From Romanomermis culicivorax (taxonomy: Eukaryota; Nematoda; Enoplea; Mermithida; Mermithidae), in assembly GCA_963922205.1 (NCBI GenBank), contig CAWUHX010000077.1, forward strand, positions 992,001 through 1,056,000: a stretch of 64,000 bases of DNA, written 5' to 3'. A model generated the notes under the pieces. That model was not told the DNA's origin and did not search any database. It saw nothing but the letters and a program-made list of their open reading frames with translations. Made by a program: the position numbers and the translations under genes. How positions within the stretch are numbered: the stretch's first letter is position 1; each line of letters opens with the position of its first letter. Positions 1-9,492 of the stretch are shown piece after piece.

Positions 1-460
1 GCTATAAACGTAAAGACAGAACGGTATTTCTCAGTCTTGCACTCGAGAAAATTGTGAAATATACAAATTGTTTGAGATTCGGAGTTACTAACCCAAAAAT
101 TTTCAATTATCTGTTTAATGTATTTCCTGAACGGGAGACTCATGAAATCAAGAGCGTTCTCAGATTTATAAGTACACACCATGCAAGTTGGTGCATAAAT
201 TTAGTTTTACAGCCTAAAATTGGGTTATCTATGTGCAAAAAAACTTGTGCGCCTCAAAATATAAGGAGAATACATCAGTTTTCAATTATCTCTACGAATA
301 CGATCCAGAATCACTGTCTTTCCGCACAAATCGCGCCTTTTGGGGGAAAAAATCGGAAAACGAAAACACATTTTGGCTCTTTCCTCATTTCGGGAAGAAA
401 ATTTTGGGGATCATACACAGAAAATATGTATTTTGGTGCATTTTAGAAGGTCCAAATCTC

Positions 461-490
461 AAAATTTTCCGGTGCTCCGCGCTGGTTAGA
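461..490. repeat. Short GC palindrome repeat, copy 1
   Basis: An A/T run followed by an imperfect GC palindrome with core GGTGCTCCGCGCTGG. It shares its layout with copies near 827, 57400 and 57841. The function is unknown. Confidence 0.45.
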
Positions 491-826
491 TTTTTAATAG
501 TCATTATCATTTATTACATAGCTCAAACGCAACTTTTAGCATGTCTACCCTCAATTACCATTAAATCCTTAACAATTTTCATAATCATTAACGACTGTTC
601 CTTTCATAACTTAAATTGAATTCGAAGACTACATGGAAGTATTTTTGGAGAATTTCTGTTCTTCTTACTGACAGGTTTTTAGTCAAATTTACGAAAGTTT
701 ACGATTAAATTACAGATTTTAAATTTTTTTGAAATGGTAAATTTGTATGCAGAGAAAATTCGAATCTAATTTTTGAAATAAATGTTCGACAAATTTATTT
801 TCCAGCCTCGCAGAATGTCAATACCT

Positions 827-860
827 TAAATTTTTTCCAGTGCTTAGCGCCGGAAAGATT
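827..860. repeat. Short GC palindrome repeat, copy 2
   Basis: A T-rich lead is followed by TGCTTAGCGCCGGAAAG. Together with about 27 bases upstream it aligns by eye with 57800-57862, so the repeat unit is longer than the palindrome. Confidence 0.45.
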
Positions 861-904
861 TATCGTTTTTTTGGTGCCTTAGCGGTTCATTTCTCATGTA
901 ATTT

Positions 905-908
905 AAAG
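905..908. repeat. Target-site duplication of element B (left)
   Basis: AAAG directly before the left LTR matches AAAG at 35489-35492 directly after the right LTR. A 4-bp duplication fits Ty3/gypsy integration and shows that the two LTRs, 34 kb apart, belong to one insertion. Confidence 0.85.
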
Positions 909-1498
909 TGTCGTGCGTGAGAAAATAGAAGTGAATAGATGACGACGCAGATGAGAATTTAGCTGTGTAGCTTGACGATTTATCGCGCCTTTAGAAGAGA
1001 CGTACGGAACGTAGAAGAGCGTGCGGAATGCTATAGACGAAACACTCGGAGTGTTCAACGGAATCAAGGCAACGATAGTCGAACGCAGGAGATTGACGGG
1101 CTCGTAGAGAGCGCTGTGTCAATTTATCCAGGGATCTTCGCTCAGGTCGTCAAAGGTTTTCGGATGCCAAAACTCGGGCCGTGCTATCTTAACCGCTTAG
1201 GAGTTTCACTCGCTTACTCAAAGTATTTTCCAAATAGTTTGACTCAATCTAGAACACACTTTTCACACGATTTACTAATGTACAAAACAGCCGCCTCACA
1301 CCTTTTCAGACAAACACAAAAAAAACACAACCGTTTGGCTACAGTACAACGCAATCTAATGAAAAACACTTTCATAATTTCTTCACGTTGTAGCCACGCC
1401 TCTTCGGTGGTCTCTTCACGATCTTTCTTATTCAAACTTGCTGATCTTTTTTCGCAAACGACACGAGCTTTACAACTACGCCAAATCGCTCCACAACA
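909..1498 (-). repeat. Element B 3' LTR
   Basis: 590 bp, matching 34899-35488 with about nine substitutions and no indels noticed. On the - strand it starts TGTTGTGG and ends with CA, canonical LTR ends. Open frames inside it are incidental because both copies carry them as LTR sequence. Confidence 0.93.
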
Positions 1499-1513
1499 CT
1501 CCTCCCCCTTTCG
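1499..1513 (-). other. Element B polypurine tract
   Basis: On the - strand an uninterrupted purine run, AAAGGGGGAGGAG, abuts the 3' LTR start (TGTTGTGG). This is the expected plus-strand primer position and fixes the LTR boundary. Confidence 0.88.
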
Positions 1514-1846
1514 ATGTAAATCCCCTCAAGCGACTTCGATGTGTCGTGGTGAATTGACGTTTTGATCGAATGAGAGCGTTTAGCTCGTTTTTTAGGCAAG
1601 TTTCTTTCGACGGTTTGTCTTTCTTGTTTCTCTACTCTGCGGCACATACTACACAAACAAAGAAAGTTTAAACAATGTTATCACAAAAATGTTACGGCAC
1701 AAAATGATGAGCAAATGAAAACTAGTATTTCACACCGAGAAATTTAAAATTTTTAGAGATTTGAAAGAAAAGATTCTAGTGGAAAAAGAATAAACTAGTG
1801 AAAGGAAAAGAGATGCGTTAGCATCGTGATACTTATCCAATTCGAC
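1514..1846 (-). other. Element B 3' untranslated region
   Basis: Lies between the end of the accessory frame and the polypurine tract. It is AT-rich, and I see no coding signal. Confidence 0.6.
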
Positions 1847-2884
1847 TCATTTCGGCGGAAATCCGCGACCTTTAGGCAAAACTTTGACCGGGGTTTTGCT
1901 CGCTTTCAGAATACCCGGCGGAGGCATCTGTATCGGTTGGCTTGTAGTCGGCGCACGTGGGGCCAAAGCTCGTTGCGCGGCGCCCAATGATGTTCGAACT
2001 CCAACCGTCGATGGTTGAGTCGTCGCGGCCGTTGTCATAGTGATGATGGGAGCCGGTGTCATTTGATACTTTTGCGGTACGACTGCTTTTGCCTTTATCA
2101 TCACGTCTTTCTTTTTCTTTTCTTTGGCTCGCTTGTCCATTTCGATTTGATACTCGCGATGTATATCTCGGATGATGGCCTTTCTTTCTTCAGTTGCCGG
2201 ATAATTCGGGGCTCGCGTATCGGTGAGGCATTGCAAAATGTAGCGTAGAGCCATCGAATACAAATTATCGGTCGTTTTGTAATCGTAGGCCTGTCTGGCA
2301 TGGAAGAGGAACAGCGTGAGCTGTGTTATCACGATTGCGTTTTCAGCGCCGTAATACTTGTAGTAGTCACACATCCAACTTAGAAGAACTGCAGTAAGTT
2401 CTTCTGTGCAATGTGGATCTCGTCGCAAATATCGCGCTTGGAAATAGTCAGGAAAGTCCTGCGCTATTTGTTGCGAAGCCGCAGTGGCTTGACGTAAAAT
2501 GACGGGATCAAAATCCAAATGAGCACGATTGAAATAATTAATGATAATTACTTCATCGGTCGTTCTCGGTTGGATTTGGGCCGTAATAGGCGCTGTAGGT
2601 ACGCTGGGGTACCGTTGTTCAGGTGGTGTACGCTGTCTACTGTGTCGTCGATATGGAACTTTATATTCTCGGACGGTTCGTTGCGATTTTTGTTGTTCGC
2701 CAGTCGTTTCCGCTTGTTGCGACGTTGTTGGTTCGTGGATCATCGGTTCGGAGCCAGCCGTCGGAGGCTGTTGGCCCTCTAACTGTTCTTTTCGCAATTG
2801 ATCGCGTTTCAAGGCACTAGCCCATTCGATTCTCTTTTGTCGATCTTTTGATTCGCTAGGATGTTCTCGTCCATATTCGCGATC
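1847..2884 (-). pseudogene. Element B accessory gene, C-terminal helical domain
   Basis: Open frame after the TGA at 2885-2887 and in the same frame as the segment before it. The charged R/E/S/K composition runs on across the stop, so I read both as one gene interrupted by a point mutation; the alternative is an independent protein starting at a TTG or internal codon. It has a Gln/Pro/Thr-rich stretch, then about 130 residues predicted by eye to be helical (motifs include IIINYFNRAHLDFDPV and LTLFLFHARQAYDYK), a lysine-rich segment (KEKKKKDV) and a basic Pro-rich tail. I do not recognise the family. The accessory gene of element C2 has a similar-looking domain in the same place (48400-48950), which suggests a conserved part of this gene. 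Confidence 0.6.
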
Positions 2885-3805
2885 TCAGTGAAATTTTCTA
2901 GGACGCTCGTTTGACGCGTATTCACCATGTCGATATTTTCGACTGTCATAATCGTCGCTTTCCTTTCGGGCAGTAGACCGCGAGGGTCGTTCTCGTGACC
3001 GTGATTCGGTTTCTTTTCGTTCTCTACTACGTGTATCTTCCCATGATTCGCGTTGTTTTTTAGGTGGAGGCACGTAATTAGGATCTTCTGGGTGAGTGTC
3101 CAGATAATCCTGTATTGTGCACAATTGTTTATCGATAGCATTTCGTCTGCGAAACAGTGACAACTGATACGCTCTGACGTTGCGAATGGGTACACCGTGT
3201 TCGTCGCACAGTCGATCGTCTTTCACCTCCAAAACTGGAGTGGCGGTTTCGGTACTGATAGGAGTAGAGGTGTCTTCCTCGTTTTTCTTCGGTATTCGGT
3301 ATCGCGTAGGTACTATTTTTGGAGGTACCATTTTCGTTTCGTCTTCTTCTACGTCATCCATTCGCGAGATATCGTACATTGAAGTGGTTTTTACCAGCGC
3401 GGCTTTTTCTTGTATGTTTTGATTTTTTAGCGCTTCTGATTCCAATTCGAATGTGCTGTACGATAAGTTTTTGGATAACGGAGTTAACGAGGACCTGGTT
3501 TTAGTCGTCGTTATAGGAGTAGTAGTATCAGCTGTGGATACGTCTTCTTCTTCGCTTTCGAGTTGTATAACGTCGGTTTCGGACGGTAGTTCCGTTTTTA
3601 CCGTGAATGATTCTTCAGCGGTTTGTTTGAGCAACGAATCGAAGGCCATCGCCGTTTCCGTGTCAAATTCGGTATTCGCGATGGATTGTGTAGGAGCCTG
3701 TGTAGGCGTTTTCGTCGGACTCAATCCCGTCAATATAGCAGTCCGTATTACGGGCAAATTCGAACTCATTGTTAGAATATGGCTCGGCGGGAAACAAATG
3801 AGTTG
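2885..3805 (-). pseudogene. Element B accessory gene, middle segment (acidic and RS-rich linker)
   Basis: Continues the exonuclease frame on the far side of the nested array: with the array and one CTCG copy set aside, codon phase is kept across the junction. About 306 residues up to a TGA at 2885-2887. The first half is Thr/Ser/Glu-rich ([20 protein letters not shown]). Then comes a compact stretch containing [19 protein letters not shown] and a basic RS/RE-rich part. Such composition is common in disordered RNA-associated linkers, but no enzymatic motif is visible. The first M of the isolated frame (3817) lies in the LTR and is not a real start. Confidence 0.65.
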
Positions 3806-3809
3806 CTCG
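3806..3809. repeat. Target-site duplication of the element A array (left)
   Basis: CTCG next to LTR 1, matched by CTCG at 26126-26129 after LTR 4. No such duplication is present at the internal LTRs, so the whole triplet derives from one integration event. Confidence 0.85.
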
Positions 3810-4201
3810 TATAACAATAACGATATATTAAGCTTTTATTGGGTAGCCGTAATACAAAGCCAATATCGTAAATGTTGAGTAGCCGTTACAATATAGCGTA
3901 AGGCAACTAAAGTTATGGCGAATCACACTGATAGATCGGCTCTAGCTCTCTCTCTAATCTATCATTATGACAAAGGTTTATAAGCAGTAAAACAGCTAAG
4001 TAAATATTATTCCCGTTAGAACGATCGAGCTCCGATAGATAGCTAATTATAGCAAAATTATAGCGATAGAGTAAACACAAAACATGGAATCAAACTAGAA
4101 ACGTTAGTTATGGAAAAGCGATAGATTGGACATTACAGAAAATTGTACAAGGAAGTTAAAACGAGAAATAATGAATATCAACGAATAAACCATTCGTTAC
4201 A
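3810..4201 (-). repeat. Element A LTR 1 (3' LTR of the array)
   Basis: 392 bp. On the - strand it contains TATAAA (about 3976-3981) and AATAAA (3835-3840), in the order expected for transcription start and poly(A) signal. Distinctive bases on the + strand: A at 3816 and T at 4144; the other LTRs have G at the first position. Confidence 0.92.
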
Positions 4202-4212
4202 CCTCACCCCTT
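4202..4212 (-). other. Element A unit 1 polypurine tract
   Basis: AAGGGGTGAGG on the - strand abuts the LTR start TGTAAC. There is one pyrimidine interruption. Identical tracts occur at 11510-11520 and 18818-18828. Confidence 0.7.
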
Positions 4213-4241
4213 AAGAAAAACCTACACCGAAATATACAATT

Positions 4242-6849
4242 TCACAAAGGCTTGGTCTCTGTGGTGAATAGTCGTAACCGATTGACATGAACAACTTCGA
4301 GGCGACTATCTGGCTTTGTTATAAGTCGTATGTGGGCATTGGGTGGGTCCATCTTCATGATTCGATATGGTCCATACCAACATACCGTATATTTGGGGCA
4401 CTTCCCCTGCTTTACGGTCGGATTATGCAAATAAACTATATCTCCTTTCTTGAAGATTACAATCTTGACTGTTTTATCATATTGGGTTTTCTGCAGTCGT
4501 TGTGCTTGTTGTATGTGTTCTGATGCTATTTGCCATGCCACAGTCAGTCGATCTTGAAGCTCTTCTTTGTATGATGAAAAGCTCTCAACATAGGGGCTTC
4601 GGTACACTGCAAAGTTTTCATCTGCAGGAATCCGGGCATCACGTCCATATAGTAAGTAGAAGGGTGTTTCCTTGGTGGATTCATGGACTGATGTTCGATA
4701 GGCGAAAAGGGCATATGGTAAGTGAGCATCCCAATTATCATGGGTTGTAGATACATACATTTTCAGCATATTTGTCAGTGTGCGATTGAAACGCTCTACC
4801 ATACCATCGCTTTGGGGGTGGTACGGTGTTGTTAGTTTCTGTTCCGTTTCGCAAAGTCGTGCTATTTCTCGAAATAACTTTGATGTAAAATTTGTACCAC
4901 AGTCAGAGAGGATTTGACGTGGACTACCAAAGCGACAAACTATATTTTCTACAAAAAGTCTCGCTGTTATCTCTGCTGTGACATTATTCACTGCAAATAC
5001 CTCGGGCCACTTAGTAAAGTAGTCCATGAAAACAACAAGATATTTGTTACCATGCTCTGTGAGAGGCAAGGGACCCATAACATCAACTGCAATCATTGAA
5101 AAGGGAGTCCCAGGGATCAATATGGATTGCATTGGAACTTTTGTCTTTTGATTCGGTTGCTTGTAGGAGAAGCATTTTATGCACTCCTTGCACATCTTAT
5201 GAATGTCATTATTCAGGTTGTGCCAATAGAATCTTTTGGAAATTTTGGCAAGCGTTTTCATAAATCCTAAATGACCACTAAACTTGTCTTCATGGTACAA
5301 TTTGAATATTTTTGTTGTCAGGGACTGTGGGACTACTATACGAGGTGATCGGTTATCTTTGTTACCTCTACGATACAGTAGATTGTCCAAAATCATATAA
5401 TGAGAGGCTTCAGCTGATAAGAACTGGATATCTTCAGCAGACATCGTAGGATCAATGTATGCTTTCCCGAGATAATCTATTATCCATTTGCAGAATCTAT
5501 CAGTTCTTTGCCCTTGGGCAACCACGTTGTGACTTCCACTGTCATCCTCTTCATTTGAACTATCATCTTCTTCTTCGATTCCTTGTATCATATTTATTTT
5601 TTCATCATCCATTCTGATACGAGACAGGGCATCTGCATCATTGTTATTCTTTCCTGGTTTGTATTTAATGGAGATATTATATTCCAACAGCGCCATCTTC
5701 CATCTTGTCAATCTCGAGCTGGTAGATGGATTCTTGTAAATGTACTGCAGTGGTGCATGATCCGTGACAAGGATGCATTCCTGACCATAAATGTAAGGTC
5801 GGAGGGTCTTTATTGCCCAGACAATAGCAAGTGCCTCTAGTTCAATTACAGCATAGTTCTTTTCATGCTTGCATAATGCTCGGCTGATGTACGCAATTGG
5901 CTTTTCATTATCATTGTGAATTTGAGCAAGTACTGCTCCTAGAGCATCTTTACTTGCATCAGTTTTGATGATGAAGGGTTTAGTATAGTCAGGGTAAGCC
6001 AGTACAGGAGCTGTAATTAATGCCTGCTTGAGTTGTTGGAAAGCTTGCTCACAAGAATCTGTCCAATGGAATAGTACGGCTTTACAGAGAAGTTTGTGAA
6101 GCGGGTGAGCAATATCTGCAAAAACTGGGAATGAATTTTCTATAGAAGGATGCTAGTCCTAGAAAGGATTTTAGCTGTGTTGTATCCTTGGGCTGTGGAA
6201 ACTCCTTGACAGCTTTAATTTTTGAATCATCAGCTTTCAAGCCCATAGCAGTGACTTTATATCCGAGGAAACTGACCTCCTCCTGCAAAAATTGACATTT
6301 TTTCAACTTCAACTTGAGATTTGTCAATCGCAGCCATTTAAAAACTTCTTCAAGCACTTCTTTATGCTTCTCGACTGTCTCTGTGCAGACCAAAATGTCA
6401 TCCAGATAAACAAAACAGTTTTTCCATTCGAGGCCAGCCAAAACTTTGTTCATGGTTCTTTGGAATGTCGCTGGGGCATTGCAAAGTCCAAATGGCATAA
6501 CATTGAATTCCTATAATCCTGAATAGGTTGTGAATGCCGTTTTTTCACGATCTGTTTGATCTACTTCCACCTGCCAGTAGCCTGAGGCAAGATCCAATGT
6601 GGAAAAGTATCTAGATTTCCCTACAGTGTCAAGTATATCATCAATACGAGGTAGCGGAAATACATCTTTCTTTGTGATGTCATTGAGCTTACGGTAGTTG
6701 ACACAGAATCTTATAGATCCATCTTTCTTTTTGACAGGTACTACAGGACTTGACCATGGGCTGGTTGATGGTTGTATGAGTTTCCTACTCAAAAGATCCT
6801 GTACATTATCATCAATGATTTTTCTTTGGGAAAAAGGGACACGATAAGG
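4242..6849 (-). pseudogene. pol: Element A unit 1 pol: RT-RNase H-integrase, disrupted
   Basis: Copies RNA into DNA and integrates it. RT block: KKDGSIRFCVNYRKLND, STLDLASGYWQV, active site YLDDILV. RNase H: TDAS, an ELEAL-type Glu and TDHAPL, in the stretch 5750-5990. Integrase: His/Cys zinc finger (CKECIKC), catalytic Asp in VDVMGPLP, Asp in ILSDCG, Glu in GMVERFN, and a C-terminal YGPY (GPY/F) motif; no chromodomain seen. Lesions: TGA at 6850-6852 (where family alignments expect Arg in KQ-x-PYRVP), TAG at 6511-6513 just before EFNVMPFG, and one extra base in a homopolymer at 6120-6124 that shifts the frame at the RT/RNase H junction. Otherwise open to 4242. All three units carry the same lesions. 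Confidence 0.9.
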
Positions 6850-9492
6850 TCATTGTTTTATTGGTGGATGATCATGGGTTTCTATGTTATGCTTCGTTAT
6901 ATCAGTTCTTCCGAGGTCAGCATCAGAGAGGGCAAAAATGTCCATATTATTGATTAAAAATTGGCTCATAATATCATATTGATTAGCTGGACAGTTTCTT
7001 AGCTTTTGTTCAATGAGGTTTTCAGCTGAGCTATTGATATCTTTATCTTCAATGAATAGGATGGACTCCATTTTTACAACATTGCTCTGGCTAAACGTTT
7101 CTATATACCCTAGTGTCGTATTTTTGAACAATTTTACCGGTGCTACAGTTGGGTTTTGACAGATGACTTCAATAGGTGTATTCTGGGTTACCAGCATTTC
7201 TTTAATAATCAGATTATTTCGTTGCATCAGAGTGTCTGCAGGTGAGACAAGGTTGACTTGTTCTGGCAAATTTGGGGCCTTTTGTAGTGTAGTTAACTTG
7301 ATAATACTACGAGGTGGTACAATTTTCGATTCAGATAAATGGATGGGCATTTTCTTTACTTTTGGCATTTCCCCCTGTGTTGGACAGGATTTGAGGCCTT
7401 CAATTAAGGGAATCTGAGACCCGACATCAAAACGAACCCATTTTCTTATGATATCAATGGTCATTTTACCACCTACCTGGACAAGAAAATCGTTGCCCAA
7501 AATCATTTGTTGAGGACAGTTGTCCATTACAAAAACTTTCATCATTATTTGAAAATCGTTGATTACAGTAGGTAGCTGTACGTGACCAGCCAATTGTACA
7601 ATGTGACCCGTTAAAGAGGTTGCACCTAGTGGCAGGTCAATTAAATTGATGATGGGTTGATTTTTGGAAACATTGTTCTGATATATTTTTTGGAGATGGC
7701 TCTTACTCAGCAAAGATAGTGTGGCTCCAGTGTCAATCAAGGCTAATGTACCAGTACCACTAGCAGTGACAAATATCAATGGCTGTTTTATGTTAGAGTT
7801 GCCATCAGCAACGTATGAAATGGACGCTTCTCTATTTGCTGGTAGGAGTCTTGGTATTTGATTATTTCTCAATGGTTCATAACCAGAGATTGTTACTGTG
7901 TCACGTGCACCATTGAAAAGTATTTTCTGGTTTCCAACTCTGTGGTTTTTGTGCCTCAAAAATGTTGGCATTGAAAAACATCGAAAGCAATAACCAAGCT
8001 TTGATTTTACTATTAGATAGACGATGAAAACTATCCCGAATAGTGCTGCAACCGTGACTATTAGGTTAAATATCAGTTGTAATGGTCCAGCTAACAGCCT
8101 ATTGGCTAATTCAGCAGTTCCCTTTGTGGCACTACCAATTAAATGTTCAAGACTTCTACTGGGTACCTGCATCATTTTACTTGCAGCATTTCCAGCACCT
8201 TCAATCATTTCTTTGAGAGCTGATGGATGTAGTGACAAAGCAGAATTGTATTCTATAAGTTGGTTCATTTGTGTTTGAAGTTTCATCACTTTACTCATGT
8301 AATTTTTGAACATTCCCAGGCCATTAATGGTGCCTTCTAATTGGTCATAAAATATTGCTGGCGCATTGAATATAGTTACATTAGGCACTGAATGCATCAA
8401 CAATTCTGCGGGGAGCATGCTTACATGGACAGGTCCCCGTTCAGTTCTCCAATCCTGTGGGGTGTTTTGAAAGATTCCACTTATATGATGGTTACAATTT
8501 ATGGTAAGTGAAGTGGAAACTAAATCGTGACTGCCTGGGGTAGCAAACATTAATTTGTTGTTAATAAGGACAGGAAGGAGCTCATAGCATGTTCCATTAA
8601 CTTGGTAGTCCCAGAAGATTTTAGATGCTGTATACTTTTTGCATTCCCATACTAATAAAGCTTCTCCAGCAAACTTGGCGTGAATGTCCTTTCCGTTGAG
8701 GAGTACTCGAGCTCCAAGGATTGCATCTAATTGTAATAGCTGGTGGATTATATTTATCTGTCGGTTGTTCATGTGGCAAAAGTTTGACCACACTTCACGA
8801 AAATCATTTGTTTCTAATGCCAATATTTTGGCTTCCAAGTACTGTAGCTTAGCATTGACTGGATCAACTGGTTTGGGTGGTTGTGGTCGTGAGGGACGAG
8901 AGGGATTGGAGGCTCTTTTTGTTCTGTACCTATTAATGATTTTTAGGGCTACACCTTGATGAGTTAAGATGGCATCAACAGGTAAGCAGTGGCGTCCTTT
9001 TATCTCACTCAGTGGTACATTGAGAATTGAGAATGCACCCTGAATGGCATCAATAACATAGAATGAGCTGCTATAAACTGCTGAATATGTCCGTAGTTCA
9101 ACATATTTCCAAGGAGAGACTATCTTTGATGCATCCCATACTATCACTCCGTCTTGGGTGTCACAGTACCCGCTGGGTGCATAACATGATCCCATATTGC
9201 CAAGATCACTTGATAAGGTGTGACCATCGGTGGTGGCAATCTGTCCTTTCTCCAGAATTAAATTCTCTACAGTGAAACATTTATCTCGACAACACCATTC
9301 AAACCGAACATCGAGCGTAAGATTGGTCGTCCAGGATTCATTGGAAGCAAGTGGGACTAGGAGATGATCCCGATAATGTTTGGTTTCAATAACGGCTTTA
9401 CATTCACCCATGATAAGAGGCCTTTCTTTGATTTGATCCAACATGATTCCTTTTGCACCGAAGAATCCAACATTGGTGCAGATTGTTCTTTG
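6850..9492 (-). CDS. Element A unit 1 envelope-like glycoprotein fused in frame to protease
   Basis: A long open frame (864 codons from the first Met at 9444) in the same frame as the upstream gag, separated from it by TGA at 9493-9495. The first 480 residues look like a viral fusion glycoprotein ectodomain: many Cys, N-glycosylation sequons (NES, NLT, NGT, NVT), a furin-like site RYRTKR near residue 172, then one long hydrophobic anchor at about 456-480 with a Cys-rich tail (YCFRCF). It is followed directly by an aspartic protease: LALIDTGATLSLL near 567-579 and the second motif MILGNDFL near 647-654. The N-terminal signal sequence lies upstream, inside the gag frame. I cannot assign the glycoprotein to a viral family. 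A spliced mRNA probably makes it, but no junction is proven. Confidence 0.82.
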   Translation of the reverse strand, partial: QRTICTNVGFFGAKGIMLDQIKERPLIMGECKAVIETKHYRDHLLVPLASNESWTTNLTLDVRFEWCCRDKCFTVENLILEKGQIATTDGHTLSSDLGNMGSCYAPSGYCDTQDGVIVWDASKIVSPWKYVELRTYSAVYSSSFYVIDAIQGAFSILNVPLSEIKGRHCLPVDAILTHQGVALKIINRYRTKRASNPSRPSRPQPPKPVDPVNAKLQYLEAKILALETNDFREVWSNFCHMNNRQINIIHQLLQLDAILGARVLLNGKDIHAKFAGEALLVWECKKYTASKIFWDYQVNGTCYELLPVLINNKLMFATPGSHDLVSTSLTINCNHHISGIFQNTPQDWRTERGPVHVSMLPAELLMHSVPNVTIFNAPAIFYDQLEGTINGLGMFKNYMSKVMKLQTQMNQLIEYNSALSLHPSALKEMIEGAGNAASKMMQVPSRSLEHLIGSATKGTAELANRLLAGPLQLIFNLIVTVAALFGIVFIVYLIVKSKLGYCFRCFSMPTFLRHKNHRVGNQKILFNGARDTVTISGYEPLRNNQIPRLLPANREASISYVADGNSNIKQPLIFVTASGTGTLALIDTGATLSLLSKSHLQKIYQNNVSKNQPIINLIDLPLGATSLTGHIVQLAGHVQLPTVINDFQIMMKVFVMDNCPQQMILGNDFLVQVGGKMTIDIIRKWVRFDVGSQIPLIEGLKSCPTQGEMPKVKKMPIHLSESKIVPPRSIIKLTTLQKAPNLPEQVNLVSPADTLMQRNNLIIKEMLVTQNTPIEVICQNPTVAPVKLFKNTTLGYIETFSQSNVVKMESILFIEDKDINSSAENLIEQKLRNCPANQYDIMSQFLINNMDIFALSDADLGRTDITKHNIETHDHPPIKQ

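Larger units (their letters stand above)
1..904. other. Left flank of element B, non-coding
   Basis: AT-rich DNA with only short overlapping open frames and no recognisable protein. It holds two short GC-rich palindromic repeats (near 461-490 and 827-860). The stretch about 800-860 resembles about 57800-57862, so it is dispersed repeat DNA rather than a gene. Confidence 0.6.

Noticed and set aside
972..1565. 197-codon + strand open frame, also at 34962-35546
   Set aside because: It lies within the element B LTR in both copies and is antisense to the element. Its end is lost in the right copy, and no domain is recognisable.
2809..3195. 128-codon frame overlapping the accessory gene
   Set aside because: It is the alternate frame of the RS-rich linker; the main frame continues on both sides of the TGA with matching composition.
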